This document shows positions 19,642-28,961 of a stretch of 64,000 bases of DNA, piece after piece. This stretch comes from Radicibacter daui (GTDB lineage Bacteria > Pseudomonadota > Alphaproteobacteria > Radicibacterales > Radicibacteraceae), in contig CP131056.1 of the NCBI GenBank assembly GCA_030657355.1, positions 699,001 through 763,000 of the forward strand, written 5' to 3'. Within the stretch, counting starts at the first letter, position 1. Every line of letters starts with the position of its first letter. The notes under the pieces were generated by a model. The model had not been told where the DNA came from, searched no databases, and worked only from the letters and a program-made list of their open reading frames with translations. The position numbers and the translations under genes were made by a program.

Positions 19642-20355
19642 GCCGGCCGTCAGGGGCCGCACCTTGCCAGTGGGGACACCGGCGGGTGCCGGCGCCCGCG
19701 GCGCTTCAACGAGCGGCCGGCCGGCGGTGCGGCGGGCGCGGTTGGCTTCGGCCAGCGTCTTTTTCACCGCCGGTCGGTCAGCAAGGCGGCGGGCGTAGCG
19801 GTCCAGCCGCTCGAAGCCGCTAAAAGGGTGCAGCAGGGCCAGATGGCCGAGTGCCGGTGCCGCCGCGCAATCTGCCAGAGAGAACATGTCACCGGCCAGC
19901 CAGGGGCCGCCATGGACCGTCAGCTTCTCCTCGAACACGGCATAGGCGCGGTGGATGAGATCGAGCGCCTGCTCGTCGCGCAGGGCGGCGCGTTTCTCGG
20001 CCGTGGTGCCACTGCCGTAGAGAATGTCATCCAGCGTATCGTTCAGATAGAAGTCGGCGATACGGTCAAGCATGCGCACCCGGCGGGCGACTGTGCTATC
20101 GGCCGGCAGCAGGCGGGTGCCGGCATCGGCGTGGTATTCCTCCAGCCATTCGATGATGAGCGAGCTTTCCGGGATGGTTTCCCCGGTCTGCTCCAGCTTC
20201 AGCATCGGCAGCCGCTCCAGCGGCCGCAGGCTGCCCGTGAACTCGCGCGAGGTGCGGGCACCGATCTTTTCGCGTTTGCAGGCAATGCCCTTCTCTTCCA
20301 GCGCGATCAGGACTTTTTGCGCATAGAGGGAATTCGGGCTGTAATAGAGCTTCAT
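19597..20355 (-). CDS. Glutathione S-transferase family protein
   Basis: A 252-residue GST-like protein. The N-terminal thioredoxin-fold domain begins MKLYYSPNSLYAQKVLIALE and contains the glutathione-binding ESSLIIEWLEE segment (about residues 62-73). The helical domain contains WLAGDMFSLADCAAAP, the conserved N-capping motif. Homology appears to stop near residue 205; the last 47 residues form an Ala/Pro/Thr-rich tail, part of which overlaps the convergent DUF1203 gene. ATG 20355 is chosen with GGGAG upstream; ATG 20364 is in frame but would abut the ribosome binding site. The substrate is unknown. Confidence 0.85.
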   Translation of the reverse strand: MKLYYSPNSLYAQKVLIALEEKGIACKREKIGARTSREFTGSLRPLERLPMLKLEQTGETIPESSLIIEWLEEYHADAGTRLLPADSTVARRVRMLDRIADFYLNDTLDDILYGSGTTAEKRAALRDEQALDLIHRAYAVFEEKLTVHGGPWLAGDMFSLADCAAAPALGHLALLHPFSGFERLDRYARRLADRPAVKKTLAEANRARRTAGRPLVEAPRAPAPAGVPTGKVRPLTAGSGPLKTALETTITA

Positions 20356-20597
20356 CCTTGCCATCTCCCTGCTTGACCACCGCTGCCGGGCGGGCTGCCT
20401 CATTGGGAGCCGGAAGGCCCGACGGAGTTCGTCGACGGAAGTTTAACGTAAAAGCTGCGCCGCGGTTGCTGCCTTAATGATTACCGAAGCGGCAGTTTTG
20501 TTACGTTTCCAGCGAATCCGGCGAGTCGCGCTGCGAAAGTTTTTTGCAGCGCACAAGGGGGCATTCGGCAAGGATGAAACCGTAAAGGGAGGGCCGT

Positions 20598-21797
20598 TCA
20601 GTCGAGCTGCATCACCCGGCATTTGAGATACTCGCTCTCCGCCAGGAACGGATGCACCGGATGGTCCGGCCCGGCCCCGCCGACATGCAGGATGCGGCCC
20701 GTGCGACCTGCTTCGGAAACGCCGCGCGCTACCTCCAGAGCAAAGGCCGCGGGCTCGGCATTGTGGCTGCAGGATGCCATCAAGAGGATGCCGCCGGGCG
20801 CAACACGCTGGGCGGCAAGGCGGGCAAGCTTGCGGTATCCGCGAAGGCCCGCCGCCAGATCCTTGCGCGATTTGATGAAGGCCGGCGGATCGGCAATGAC
20901 GATGTCGAATTTTTCGCCGCGTCCACCCATCTCCTCCAGCGCACGGAACACTTCGGCCTCGCGCGCCTCCACGATATCCGCCACGCCGTTGGCCTCGGCC
21001 GCCCGGCGCACCAGCTCGATGGCCCCGGCGGAGCGGTCCATGGAAACCACGCGTTTGGCCCCGGCTTTAGCCACCGGCATGGAAAAGGCGCCGCCGTAAC
21101 AATAAAGGTCGAGCACGCTTGCCCCCCTGGCCAGCTTGGCCACGAAGGCCCGGTTGGGGCGGTGGTCATAGAACCAGCCGGTCTTCTGCCCGCCAAGCGG
21201 ATCGCAGAAGAAGGTGCAGCCATTCTCCTCCAGCGAAATGCCGCTTTCGAGGCTGCCATGGACCAGCTTCACGTCGCTCTCCAGCCCCTCGGTCTGGCGG
21301 GCGGCGCTGTCGTTGCGGGCCACGATGGCGCGCGGGGAGATGAGGCTGACCAGCGCGGCGGTGATCTGCGGCATCAGCCGGTCCATGCCGGCCGTATTGG
21401 CCTGCACCACCAGGACATCGCCGAACCGGTCGACGATGAGCCCCGGCAGCGCGTCGGATTCGGCATGCACCAGCCGGTAGAACGGCCGGTCGAACAGCCG
21501 CTCGCGCAGATTCAGCGCCGCGGCAAAACGCTGGGCAAAGAAAGCCTCGTCAATGTCGGCATCCATCTCGCGCGTCAGCTGGCGCAGGCAGATGAGGACA
21601 TGCGGGTTGAAGAAAAAGGTGCCAAGCCCCTCGCCGTCGGCCGCGCGCAGACTGACCAGCGTGCCGCCCGGCAGGGCCTTTACCGCCGGGGTCATGACGA
21701 TCTCGTTGGAGTAGCCCCACGGATGGCCGTTGCGGATGCGCTTGTGGCGGCCGGCCTGCATCTGGAGTTGGGGGCGGTCGGCGGCAGGGCTGGTCAT
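20598..21797 (-). CDS. Class I rRNA large-subunit methyltransferase, RlmI family
   Basis: A SAM-dependent RNA methyltransferase of 399 residues, resembling RlmI, which makes m5C1962 in 23S rRNA. An N-terminal PUA-type RNA-binding region (RIRNGHPWGYSNEI) precedes a central EEHEE-like region (SDALPGLIVDRFGDVLVVQ) and a Rossmann methyltransferase domain with VLDLYCYGGAFSM, the catalytic-loop DPPAFIKSRKD and SCSHN containing the likely catalytic cysteine. The RNA target is inferred from family only. It stands alone between a 195-bp gap and the dCache chemoreceptor. Confidence 0.87.
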   Translation of the reverse strand: MTSPAADRPQLQMQAGRHKRIRNGHPWGYSNEIVMTPAVKALPGGTLVSLRAADGEGLGTFFFNPHVLICLRQLTREMDADIDEAFFAQRFAAALNLRERLFDRPFYRLVHAESDALPGLIVDRFGDVLVVQANTAGMDRLMPQITAALVSLISPRAIVARNDSAARQTEGLESDVKLVHGSLESGISLEENGCTFFCDPLGGQKTGWFYDHRPNRAFVAKLARGASVLDLYCYGGAFSMPVAKAGAKRVVSMDRSAGAIELVRRAAEANGVADIVEAREAEVFRALEEMGGRGEKFDIVIADPPAFIKSRKDLAAGLRGYRKLARLAAQRVAPGGILLMASCSHNAEPAAFALEVARGVSEAGRTGRILHVGGAGPDHPVHPFLAESEYLKCRVMQLD

Positions 21798-21930
21798 GGG
21801 GTGGGATCCGGGGTCTGCGGTGCGGGCGGGCGAGGGCCCGCTCTTTCGGCGGCTCTAGCACCGAAAGGCGGGTTTCCTCCACGTAAAAAACGCGTCTGGC
21901 AAAATCGTGTCCGCCGTGCCGGCCGGAATT

Positions 21931-24024
21931 TTACCCGGCGCGCACGCGGGCGATGAAGTTGTCGACTTCCGAGCGCAGCGCCTCGGCCTGACGGGCAAGC
22001 TCGCCCGAGGCCATCATCACCTGCTCGGCGGCATTGCCGGCTTCGGAAGCCGCCGTGCGTACGCCATCGACATTGCGCGCCACCTCGTCCGTCCCGGCTG
22101 CCGCCTGGGCGGCGTTGCCGGAGATCTCGTTGGTCGCGGCCGATTGCTGCTCCACTGCCGCAGCGATGGCGCTGGCAATCGTCTCCACCTTGCCGATGGT
22201 GCCGCGCACTTCTTCCATCGCGCTTACGGCGGTGCCGGTTACGCTCTGAATGCGCTGGATGCGGCTGGTGATGTCTTCCGCCGCCTTGCCGGTCTGGTTG
22301 GCGAGGTTCTTTACTTCGCTGGCGACGACGGCAAAGCCCTTGCCGGCCTCGCCCGCCCGCGCGGCCTCGATGGTGGCGTTGAGCGCCAGGAGGTTGGTCT
22401 GGCTGGCAATGTCGCCGATGAGCTTGACGATATCGCCGATCTCTTCGGCCGCCCGTGCCAGTTCCTGGATGGTTTCGCTGGCTGCCGCCGTCTCCGTCAC
22501 CGCACCATGCGCGGCGCCCGAACTTTCGGCCACCCGGCGGCTGATTTCGGCGATGGAGGCAGACATTTCTTCCGAGGCGGCTGCCACCGTCGACACATTG
22601 CTGGAGGCCTCCACCGTGGCGGCGGAAACGGCGGCCGATTTACGCGTGGCTTCCTCGGCGACGGAGGACATGGCCTGCGCATTGGCGTCCAGCTCGACGG
22701 CGGAGGCGGAGACCGCCTGCACCACGCCCTGGACGCTGGCCTCGAAACTGTCGGCCATCTCCAGCATGGCCTTGCGGCGGGAGGCCTGGGCTTCTTCCTC
22801 TGCTTCCTGGTTGCGCCGGCGCAAGGCGTCGATCTCGATCAGGCGCTGGCGGAAGAACTCGATGGCCTTGGCCATGATGCCAAGCTCGTCGCCGCGCTCC
22901 GTCAGGGGCACGGTGATGCCGGTTTCTTCGTGCGCCAGCTTGTCGATGGCGCCGGCCAGCTGCCGCACCGGCCGCGCTGCCAGCCGGCGGATCAGAAACA
23001 CCATCGCCAGCACCAGCACCACGATCAGCACAATGGCAATCAGGATAGTGCGCGACAGGATGGCGCGCGCCGGCGCATCCACCGTGCCGGCGACAAGGTT
23101 GGTCACCAGCACCCAGGGGGCGTTGAGGTCGGCAACCCGCACCGGCTCGATCAGCCGGTAGACCTCGCTCTGCATCGAGCTGGAATATTCAAGATTCTGC
23201 ACAGGCTTGCCGCCACGGGCCGTCTCCAGCTCTCCCTTCAGCTCCGGCTGGGTGTTCTCGATGCTCTTGCCGAGCCAGTCCTTGTTGTTGTGGGAGACCC
23301 AGAGGCCGCCGGAAGAGACCAGATAGGTCTTGCCGTCCCCCAGCGGGGCAAGGGCTTCCAGCTGGGCGTTCAACTGGTCGAGCGGGATATCCACGCCGCA
23401 TACGCCGATCACCTTGCCATTCTCGATGATGGGGGCGGTTACGCTCGCCATCATCACTTCCTTGCCGTTCACCGGCCAGAGATAAGGCTCGGTCACCGCC
23501 TCCTTGCCGCTCTTGTAGGCAAGGGTGAAATATTCCTGTGTCATCACGTCGAGCGTGGGGTCCGGCTTCTTCTGCAGCACGATCTTTCCGTTTTCCCACA
23601 CGGCATAGATGGTGATGCGGCCTTTGGCGTCGTTAAGGGTGTAGCCGGGGTCGATATGATCCTTGTCGGTGCCGTCATAGGCATCGGGGGCAAACTCGTA
23701 CCAGGCACCGACAAAGTCCGGGTTGGCCTTGTCGGTATAGGCAGCTTCCTCCCCCAGTGCCGTGCGCGGCGCATCGGCGGCCTTCAGGGCCAGGGCACGC
23801 ACCGCAAGCCCGCGCGCCGCGCGCAGGGCTGTTTCAAAGCGCTGGTTGAGTGCTCCTTCCGCCTTGCCGGTGCTCTCCCGTGCCAGCGCCATGGAAACCG
23901 CGGTCATCTCGTCCGAGGTTTTTATCGCCGTCAGCGTGGTGGAAAGGGCAAGTCCCGCAATCAGGACGACGCAGATGGGAAGGATGATCTTGGCTGCCAG
24001 CGGCAACCGGTTCCAGAAGGGCAT
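21931..24024 (-). CDS. Transmembrane methyl-accepting chemotaxis protein with dCache sensor
   Basis: A classical inner-membrane chemoreceptor of 697 residues. TM1 is about 11-33, the periplasmic double Cache domain about 40-320 ([35 protein letters not shown]), TM2 about 326-346 and HAMP about 346-398. The signalling domain has its conserved tip at 543-575 ([20 protein letters not shown] then [11 protein letters not shown]). The VCGVDI..D segment resembles amino-acid-binding dCache receptors, but the ligand cannot be assigned. No CheW-binding C-terminal pentapeptide is seen. No che genes are nearby, so it would serve a chemotaxis system elsewhere. Confidence 0.93.
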   Translation of the reverse strand: MPFWNRLPLAAKIILPICVVLIAGLALSTTLTAIKTSDEMTAVSMALARESTGKAEGALNQRFETALRAARGLAVRALALKAADAPRTALGEEAAYTDKANPDFVGAWYEFAPDAYDGTDKDHIDPGYTLNDAKGRITIYAVWENGKIVLQKKPDPTLDVMTQEYFTLAYKSGKEAVTEPYLWPVNGKEVMMASVTAPIIENGKVIGVCGVDIPLDQLNAQLEALAPLGDGKTYLVSSGGLWVSHNNKDWLGKSIENTQPELKGELETARGGKPVQNLEYSSSMQSEVYRLIEPVRVADLNAPWVLVTNLVAGTVDAPARAILSRTILIAIVLIVVLVLAMVFLIRRLAARPVRQLAGAIDKLAHEETGITVPLTERGDELGIMAKAIEFFRQRLIEIDALRRRNQEAEEEAQASRRKAMLEMADSFEASVQGVVQAVSASAVELDANAQAMSSVAEEATRKSAAVSAATVEASSNVSTVAAASEEMSASIAEISRRVAESSGAAHGAVTETAAASETIQELARAAEEIGDIVKLIGDIASQTNLLALNATIEAARAGEAGKGFAVVASEVKNLANQTGKAAEDITSRIQRIQSVTGTAVSAMEEVRGTIGKVETIASAIAAAVEQQSAATNEISGNAAQAAAGTDEVARNVDGVRTAASEAGNAAEQVMMASGELARQAEALRSEVDNFIARVRAG

Positions 24025-24361
24025 CGTCTACCAGCTCCAGCAGGGGGCGACCGGTGGCCGCCCGGGTCACGTTCGGTGCAGGGCCGCCGGCGACAAGGGC
24101 GCCGGCGTGCCTTTCCTATCCGGTGGCTTCCTGCCTGACGGAGCTGGAAGAACCGGCCCATCATACCCACGCGCTGCCGGCCTTGATCCGGCCGGTCTGG
24201 CACTACAAGCCTGCGAAGCATTCTCGTAGTGTTTTGAAATGACATAACATTTTAAACAGATGTTTAGCGCCGGATAAACATCATTATGATTACTCCGTTG
24301 TTTCTGTTCCGTGACATACGGTTCCGGCCGATGACTTGGCCGGAAATGTTTGTTGTGAAAG
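24025..24361. other. Intergenic region upstream of the dCache chemoreceptor
   Basis: About 337 bp with no gene. The stretch 24225-24310 is AT-rich and promoter-like. It contains the perfect inverted repeat GATGTTTA-N8-TAAACATC (24259-24282) and the overlapping palindrome AAACA-GA-TGTTT, possibly an operator. Confidence 0.5.
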
Positions 24362-24395
24362 AAAAAGCCCGCCGGATTTCTCCGGCGGGCTTTTA
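24362..24395. terminator. Terminator of rimO
   Basis: The 13-bp perfect stem AAAGCCCGCCGGA / TCCGGCGGGCTTT has a 4-nt loop and A/T tracts on both sides. It lies 20 bp after the rimO stop on the minus strand. Confidence 0.88.
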
Positions 24396-24413
24396 TCTGG
24401 CATCGGGGCGTCC

Positions 24414-25760
24414 TTAGCGGACGACATCGCCCCAGAGATCGTATTCGTCGGATTCGAAGATGGTGGCCTTGACCATATCGCCCACCTTCAGCTCGCTCTC
24501 GCCATTGAGGAAGACGCTGCCGTCGATTTCCGGCGCATCGGCATAGGAGCGGCCAACGGCCCCTTCCTCATCCACCTCGTCGATCAGCACATCAAGTGTG
24601 CGGCCGACGCGGGTGGCAAGGCGCTGGGTGGAAACTTCCTGCTGAGCCGCCATGAAGCGATGCCAGCGCTCTTCCTTCACTTCTTCCGGCACGGCGTTCG
24701 GCAGGTCGTTGGCGCGCGCACCATGCACCGGCTCGAACTTGAAGCAGCCGGCGCGGTCGATGCCGGCCTCCGGCAGCCAGTCGAGCAGCATCTGGAAGTC
24801 TTCTTCCGTCTCGCCGGGAAAGCCGACGATGAAGGTGGAGCGCAGGGCAAGGTCCGGGCACATCTGGCGCCAGCGCTGGATGCGCTCCAGCGTCTTTTCC
24901 TGATGCGCCGGGCGGCGCATGGCCTTCAGCACGCTGGGGCTGGCATGCTGGAAGGGGATGTCGAGATAGGGCAGCAGCGCCCCTTCCGCCATCAGGGGGA
25001 TGACCTCATCCACATGCGGATAGGGGTACACATAGTGCAGGCGCACCCAGACGCCCATTTCACTGAGCGCGCGGGAGAGATCCTGGAAGCTCGCCTTCGC
25101 GGTGCGGCCCTTCCAGCTGCCTTCGGCATATTTGATGTCCACGCCATAGGCGCTGGTGTCCTGCGAGATCACCAGCAGTTCCTTCACGCCGGCCTTCACC
25201 AGGCTCTCGGCTTCGGCCAGCACATTCTTGACCGGGCGGCTCACCAGTTTGCCGCGCATGTCGGGGATGATGCAGAAGGAGCAGGTGTGGTTGCAGCCTT
25301 CGGAAATCTTCAGGTACGCGTAGTGGCGCGGCGTCAGGCGCACGCCGGCGGGCGGCACCAGATCCATGAAGGGGTCGTGCGGGCGGGCGATATGCTCGTG
25401 CACCGCGCCCATCACCGCCTCATACTGGTGGGGGCCGGTCACGGCCAGCACGTCCGGGTGATGCTGGCGGATAAGGTCGGCCTCATGGCCGAGGCAGCCG
25501 GTCACCACCACCTTGCCGTTCTTGTTCAGCGCTTCGCCGATGGCATCCAGCGACTCATCGCGTGCGCTGTCCAGAAAACCGCAGGTATTGACCACCACCA
25601 TGTCGGCGCCCTGATAGTCCGGGGCGATCTCGTACCCTTCGGCACGCAGCTGGGTGATGATGCGCTCGCTGTCGACCAGCGCCTTGGGGCAGCCGAGGCT
25701 GACGATACCCACCTTCGGGGCGGGCTGCGGCGTACGCGGGGTGGTGCTGGTCATGGTCAT
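24414..25760 (-). CDS. rimO: Ribosomal protein uS12 methylthiotransferase RimO
   Basis: A radical-SAM enzyme that adds a methylthio group to the conserved Asp of ribosomal protein S12. The 448-residue protein has an N-terminal UPF0004 domain with cluster cysteines in [19 protein letters not shown] and VVTGCLG. The radical-SAM motif is CNHTCSFC in a RimO-typical context ([20 protein letters not shown]). A C-terminal TRAM domain follows. The start could be ATG 25760 or ATG 25754; neither has a strong ribosome binding site. A monocistronic unit with its own terminator. Confidence 0.96.
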   Translation of the reverse strand: MTMTSTTPRTPQPAPKVGIVSLGCPKALVDSERIITQLRAEGYEIAPDYQGADMVVVNTCGFLDSARDESLDAIGEALNKNGKVVVTGCLGHEADLIRQHHPDVLAVTGPHQYEAVMGAVHEHIARPHDPFMDLVPPAGVRLTPRHYAYLKISEGCNHTCSFCIIPDMRGKLVSRPVKNVLAEAESLVKAGVKELLVISQDTSAYGVDIKYAEGSWKGRTAKASFQDLSRALSEMGVWVRLHYVYPYPHVDEVIPLMAEGALLPYLDIPFQHASPSVLKAMRRPAHQEKTLERIQRWRQMCPDLALRSTFIVGFPGETEEDFQMLLDWLPEAGIDRAGCFKFEPVHGARANDLPNAVPEEVKEERWHRFMAAQQEVSTQRLATRVGRTLDVLIDEVDEEGAVGRSYADAPEIDGSVFLNGESELKVGDMVKATIFESDEYDLWGDVVR

Positions 25761-25940
25761 ACTCGGGTTTTGCACCCCCGGGGCCGGTCTTGTTGAGCCG
25801 GTGCCCACGGGCGGCAACATCGTCGTTTCAGGTCTGGGGTAATCGCGGGCGCTTTCCTATACCTCAGGCGGCCGGGGCGCAAGGTTTGGCATAACAGTGC
25901 CCTTAACCGGTCCAGTCCGCGGGATGGGCTTTCGCAGCAG

Positions 25941-26546
25941 CTAGTCGGATCGGTTGCGGGCGCTGCCGACCGGAAAGATGGCGACCAGCTCCTGATAATG
26001 CACGGCAACACCCAGCAGCATGTTGATCGCCTGCCCGTCGGCCGACAGGGGCAGCACCAGCGTCTGGTACCAGCGCCGCAGGCCGACACCGGTTTCGTAG
26101 ACGAGCCATTGCATCATCGGTTGCCGTTCCTTCACGGCGGCAGCGTAGAGCCGTGCCAGATTATACTGACTTCCCTGCGCCACCAGCTGCGAAAGCAGGC
26201 GGCCGGTATTGTCGCGCACGGTGTGGTTCACGATATCGGTGCCCACCAGCCGGTAGCGGAAATCACGGCCCGCCTCGATCACATCGGTCAGGAACAGGAA
26301 AGGCAGCAGCCCCCCGAGCGCAACGGGGTCGATGTCGGCGCGGGCCGGGAAGGGCTGGTCCGGCGGGCAGACGCTTTGCCAGTAGGCCTGCACGCTGTCG
26401 ATGATGCTGGAGCCGGTGGAGCCTTTTTCAGCCGGCCATGGCTGCGCCTCGCCCGGTCCTTCCGGCATCGGGCGGTGACAGTCTTCCGGAGTGGGCCCGA
26501 GTGGCGGCTGGAGCGAGAGCATGGCTATAGTATAGGCCGGCGGCAT
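25941..26546 (-). CDS. PAS_5-type PAS-domain protein
   Basis: A 201-residue cytoplasmic protein consisting of one PAS domain of the PAS_5 type common in Rhodospirillales: YWQSVCPPDQPFPARADIDP, LPFLFLTDV, FRYRLVGTDIV and DNTGRLLSQL, ending with a core strand QTLVLPLSADG. No output domain is attached, so it may sense a small molecule or act through protein contacts. The start is uncertain: ATG 26546 and ATG 26522 are both in frame without a clear ribosome binding site. It is divergent from the pseudouridine synthase gene with 45 bp between. Confidence 0.78.
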   Translation of the reverse strand: MPPAYTIAMLSLQPPLGPTPEDCHRPMPEGPGEAQPWPAEKGSTGSSIIDSVQAYWQSVCPPDQPFPARADIDPVALGGLLPFLFLTDVIEAGRDFRYRLVGTDIVNHTVRDNTGRLLSQLVAQGSQYNLARLYAAAVKERQPMMQWLVYETGVGLRRWYQTLVLPLSADGQAINMLLGVAVHYQELVAIFPVGSARNRSD

Positions 26547-26591
26547 CGCCGCATCGTCTTAAGGTTCGTAAAGCAGGGTTACCCTTCAATC

Positions 26592-27377
26592 ATGACGTCG
26601 AAACCGACACCCGGCCCGCAGCGCGCGCGTTCTTTCCGGTCTTCAGCCGGCGGGGTAACCGCCGGGCGGCAGAAGCCTGCGCCGGCCCGCCGGGGGCCGC
26701 CGCCGCCAACCCCGCTCGTGCTCTATGAGGATGCGCACCTGCTGGTGATCGACAAGCCGGCCGGCCTTGCCGTCCATGCCGGCCCCTCCACGCCTGTCAG
26801 CCTTGAGGATTGCCTGCCGGCCCTGCGTTTCGGTTTCCAGCGCCTGCCGCAGCCGGCCCACCGGCTTGACCGTGATACCAGCGGCTGCCTTGCCCTCGGC
26901 CGCTCGCCCAAGGCGCAGGCGCGCCTTGGCGAGGCGTTTGCCAATGGCGCGGTCACCAAAACCTATCTCGCCCTGCTGCCGCGCCGGCCCCCGGCTCCTG
27001 CCGGCCGCATCGATGCGCCGATCCTGAAGCGCAACGACAAGACCGGCTGGACCATGGCGGTGGATGCCGCCGGGCAGCAGGCCGTCACACTCTACCGCTT
27101 TCTGGCCGAAGCGCCGGGAGGACGGGCATGGGTCGCCCTGCGCCCGCTCACCGGCCGCACCCACCAGCTGCGTGTCCATTGCGCCCATCTGGGCCTGCCG
27201 ATCGTCGGGGACACGCTTTATGGCGGAGCCACGGCACCCCGCCTCATGCTGCATGCGGTTGAGCTGCAGCTGCCCTCCCTTACGGCCTCGCAGCCGCCCG
27301 TTACGGTGCGCGCGCCGTGGGCCGAGGCGCCGGACTTCGCCCCGCCGGGGGATGAGGATTTTTTCAGCGGGCTTTGA
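26592..27377 (+). CDS. RluA-family RNA pseudouridine synthase
   Basis: The protein isomerises specific uridines in rRNA or tRNA. It has 261 residues: a basic Pro-rich N-terminal tail instead of an S4 domain, then the RluA catalytic domain with VIDKPAGLAVH, HRLDRDTSG (catalytic Asp D93), KTYLALL, and RPLTGRTHQLRVHCAHLGLP. Absence of S4 makes it closer to RluA or tRNA-type enzymes than to RluC/RluD; the target is not assignable. The frame is open far upstream, but ATG 26592 avoids overlap with the divergent PAS gene and matches the family length. Confidence 0.88.
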   Translation: MTSKPTPGPQRARSFRSSAGGVTAGRQKPAPARRGPPPPTPLVLYEDAHLLVIDKPAGLAVHAGPSTPVSLEDCLPALRFGFQRLPQPAHRLDRDTSGCLALGRSPKAQARLGEAFANGAVTKTYLALLPRRPPAPAGRIDAPILKRNDKTGWTMAVDAAGQQAVTLYRFLAEAPGGRAWVALRPLTGRTHQLRVHCAHLGLPIVGDTLYGGATAPRLMLHAVELQLPSLTASQPPVTVRAPWAEAPDFAPPGDEDFFSGL

Positions 27378-27380
27378 AGC

Positions 27381-28733
27381 CTAGCCGCGCAGGCGCTGCA
27401 ACAGCCGCTCGACCGTGCTGTCCAGCCTTGAGGCTTCCTGCGCCAGCAGGTGGGACTGCGAGCCCACCTCGTCGGCGCTGCTGCCGGCAGCGGTGGCATT
27501 GCCGACGATCGATTGCAGCTGGCGCGAGACGGAGCTGACACCTGCCGCCGCTTCTTCCGAATTGGTGGCGATCTGGCGGGAGGTGGCGGTCTGCTGCTCC
27601 GAGGCGCCGGCAATTGCCGCCATCATCGACAGGCTTTCTTCGATGGCAACCCGCAGGGCGGCAATCGCTTCGGAGGTTTCCTGGGTGGCGTGCTGGATTT
27701 CGCTGACGAGCGAGCCAATCTGATCGGTCGCGCGGCTGGTCTGGCCGGCGAGATTCTTGACCTCCTGCGCCACAACGGCAAAGCCCTTGCCGGCTTCGCC
27801 TGCCCGCGCCGCCTCGATGGTGGCGTTGAGCGCCAGCAGGTTGGTCTGCTCGGCAATCTCGCTGATCAGCTTGACCGCTTCGCCGATGCGCTCTGCCGCA
27901 CCGGTCAGGCTACGCATCAGATCGTCGGCGGCGTCGGCCCGGGTGACACTCTGCTGCGTCAGATCATGGCTCTGGGTAATGCGGGCGGTGATGTCGCGAA
28001 TGGAGGTCGACATGTGCTCCACCGCGCTCGCAATCGAAGCGACGCCGCCGGACGTTTGCTCGGAGGCGGTCGCCGCTATGGTGCAGTTCTGCCGGCTTTC
28101 CGTAAGGGTGCCGCCCAACTGGTCCACGGCGCCGCGCAGTTTGCCGGCCGCCTCGCTGACGGTGGCCACCAGCCCGCCGATTTCGCGTTGCAGTTCGTCG
28201 GCGATCCCGGCCCGGGCGCGCTGGCGCTCGGCGCGCCCTTCCTCGATATAAACGGAAAGGGCGAGGTCCATGTCCAGCATCGCCGCCACGGTTACCGCCT
28301 TCTGCAGCCGCTTGCAGCGGTCGCGGCCGGCCTGCCGGTTAAAGAAGCCTCTCGGCAGCGTTTCTTCGGCAACCGCATCGGTAAGGCCGGTTACCAGCAG
28401 CGCATAGCCGCCGATATACCAGCGCGGCTCCAGCCCCAGCCGGTGATGGGCAAGGCCGATGCGGCGGATGCTTTGCAGATAGTCCTCATCAAACCGTGCC
28501 GTCAGCAGCCGCTCCCAGTGCTTCATCTGGGCGGCTTTGGCCGCCATCATGTGCTCACGGTTGCGGAACATGGCGCTGGTGAGGCCGAAGCGGGACAGGT
28601 GATCGTAGAAGCCGTCGAGGATGCGGCCCATGTGGCGGGCGATGATGGGCTTCAGCTCGGCGAAATCCTGCTGCATCGAACTGTCGATGCCGATGAAAGC
28701 CAGCCTTTTTTCCAGATCGCCCGTCGCCGTCAT
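27381..28733 (-). CDS. Globin-coupled sensor chemoreceptor (HemAT-like)
   Basis: A soluble 450-residue chemoreceptor with an N-terminal protoglobin haem domain (about 1-170) and a C-terminal MCP signalling domain. The globin part shows the family motif [20 protein letters not shown] with probable proximal haem ligand H96. The signalling tip is [20 protein letters not shown] followed by [14 protein letters not shown]. HemAT-type proteins bind O2 (sometimes CO/NO) and mediate aerotaxis. The start ATG 28733 is fixed by GGAGAGG immediately upstream, although the frame is open to 28844. It is convergent with the pseudouridine synthase gene, with stops 3 bp apart. Confidence 0.93.
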   Translation of the reverse strand: MTATGDLEKRLAFIGIDSSMQQDFAELKPIIARHMGRILDGFYDHLSRFGLTSAMFRNREHMMAAKAAQMKHWERLLTARFDEDYLQSIRRIGLAHHRLGLEPRWYIGGYALLVTGLTDAVAEETLPRGFFNRQAGRDRCKRLQKAVTVAAMLDMDLALSVYIEEGRAERQRARAGIADELQREIGGLVATVSEAAGKLRGAVDQLGGTLTESRQNCTIAATASEQTSGGVASIASAVEHMSTSIRDITARITQSHDLTQQSVTRADAADDLMRSLTGAAERIGEAVKLISEIAEQTNLLALNATIEAARAGEAGKGFAVVAQEVKNLAGQTSRATDQIGSLVSEIQHATQETSEAIAALRVAIEESLSMMAAIAGASEQQTATSRQIATNSEEAAAGVSSVSRQLQSIVGNATAAGSSADEVGSQSHLLAQEASRLDSTVERLLQRLRG

Positions 28734-28837
28734 TATCCTCTCCGTTGCTGCCTGATTTTCGCCGCTTGCCTTGGCTGGCCCGGCGCGCTTTCTTATCAGG
28801 CTGTTTCTTGCCTTGAGCGGTTGTTCCGGGTGAGCGG

Positions 28838-28884
28838 AAGGCATAATGCCTTAATTCAAAATTAGGCATAAGCATCTAATTTTG
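28838..28884. promoter_or_regulatory. Twin palindromes in the receptor/M24 divergent promoter region
   Basis: Two adjacent palindromes: AAGGCAT-A-ATGCCTT (28838-28852) and CAAAATTAG-N10-CTAATTTTG (28857-28884). The shared octamer AGGCATAA occurs in each. They lie in the 228-bp gap between the globin-coupled sensor and the M24 gene and are plausible repressor or activator sites. The regulator is unknown. Confidence 0.45.
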
Positions 28885-28961
28885 CCTGATAATCTGGCGC
28901 CGTAGGGCAAGCCGGAAGGCACCGGATCCTCTTCCGGCAAACAAGAACAGGAACCCCGTCC

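Noticed and set aside
21907-24138. 743-codon open frame antisense to the dCache chemoreceptor
   Set aside because: Runs exactly across a strongly conserved receptor gene; His/Gly/Arg-rich shadow translation.
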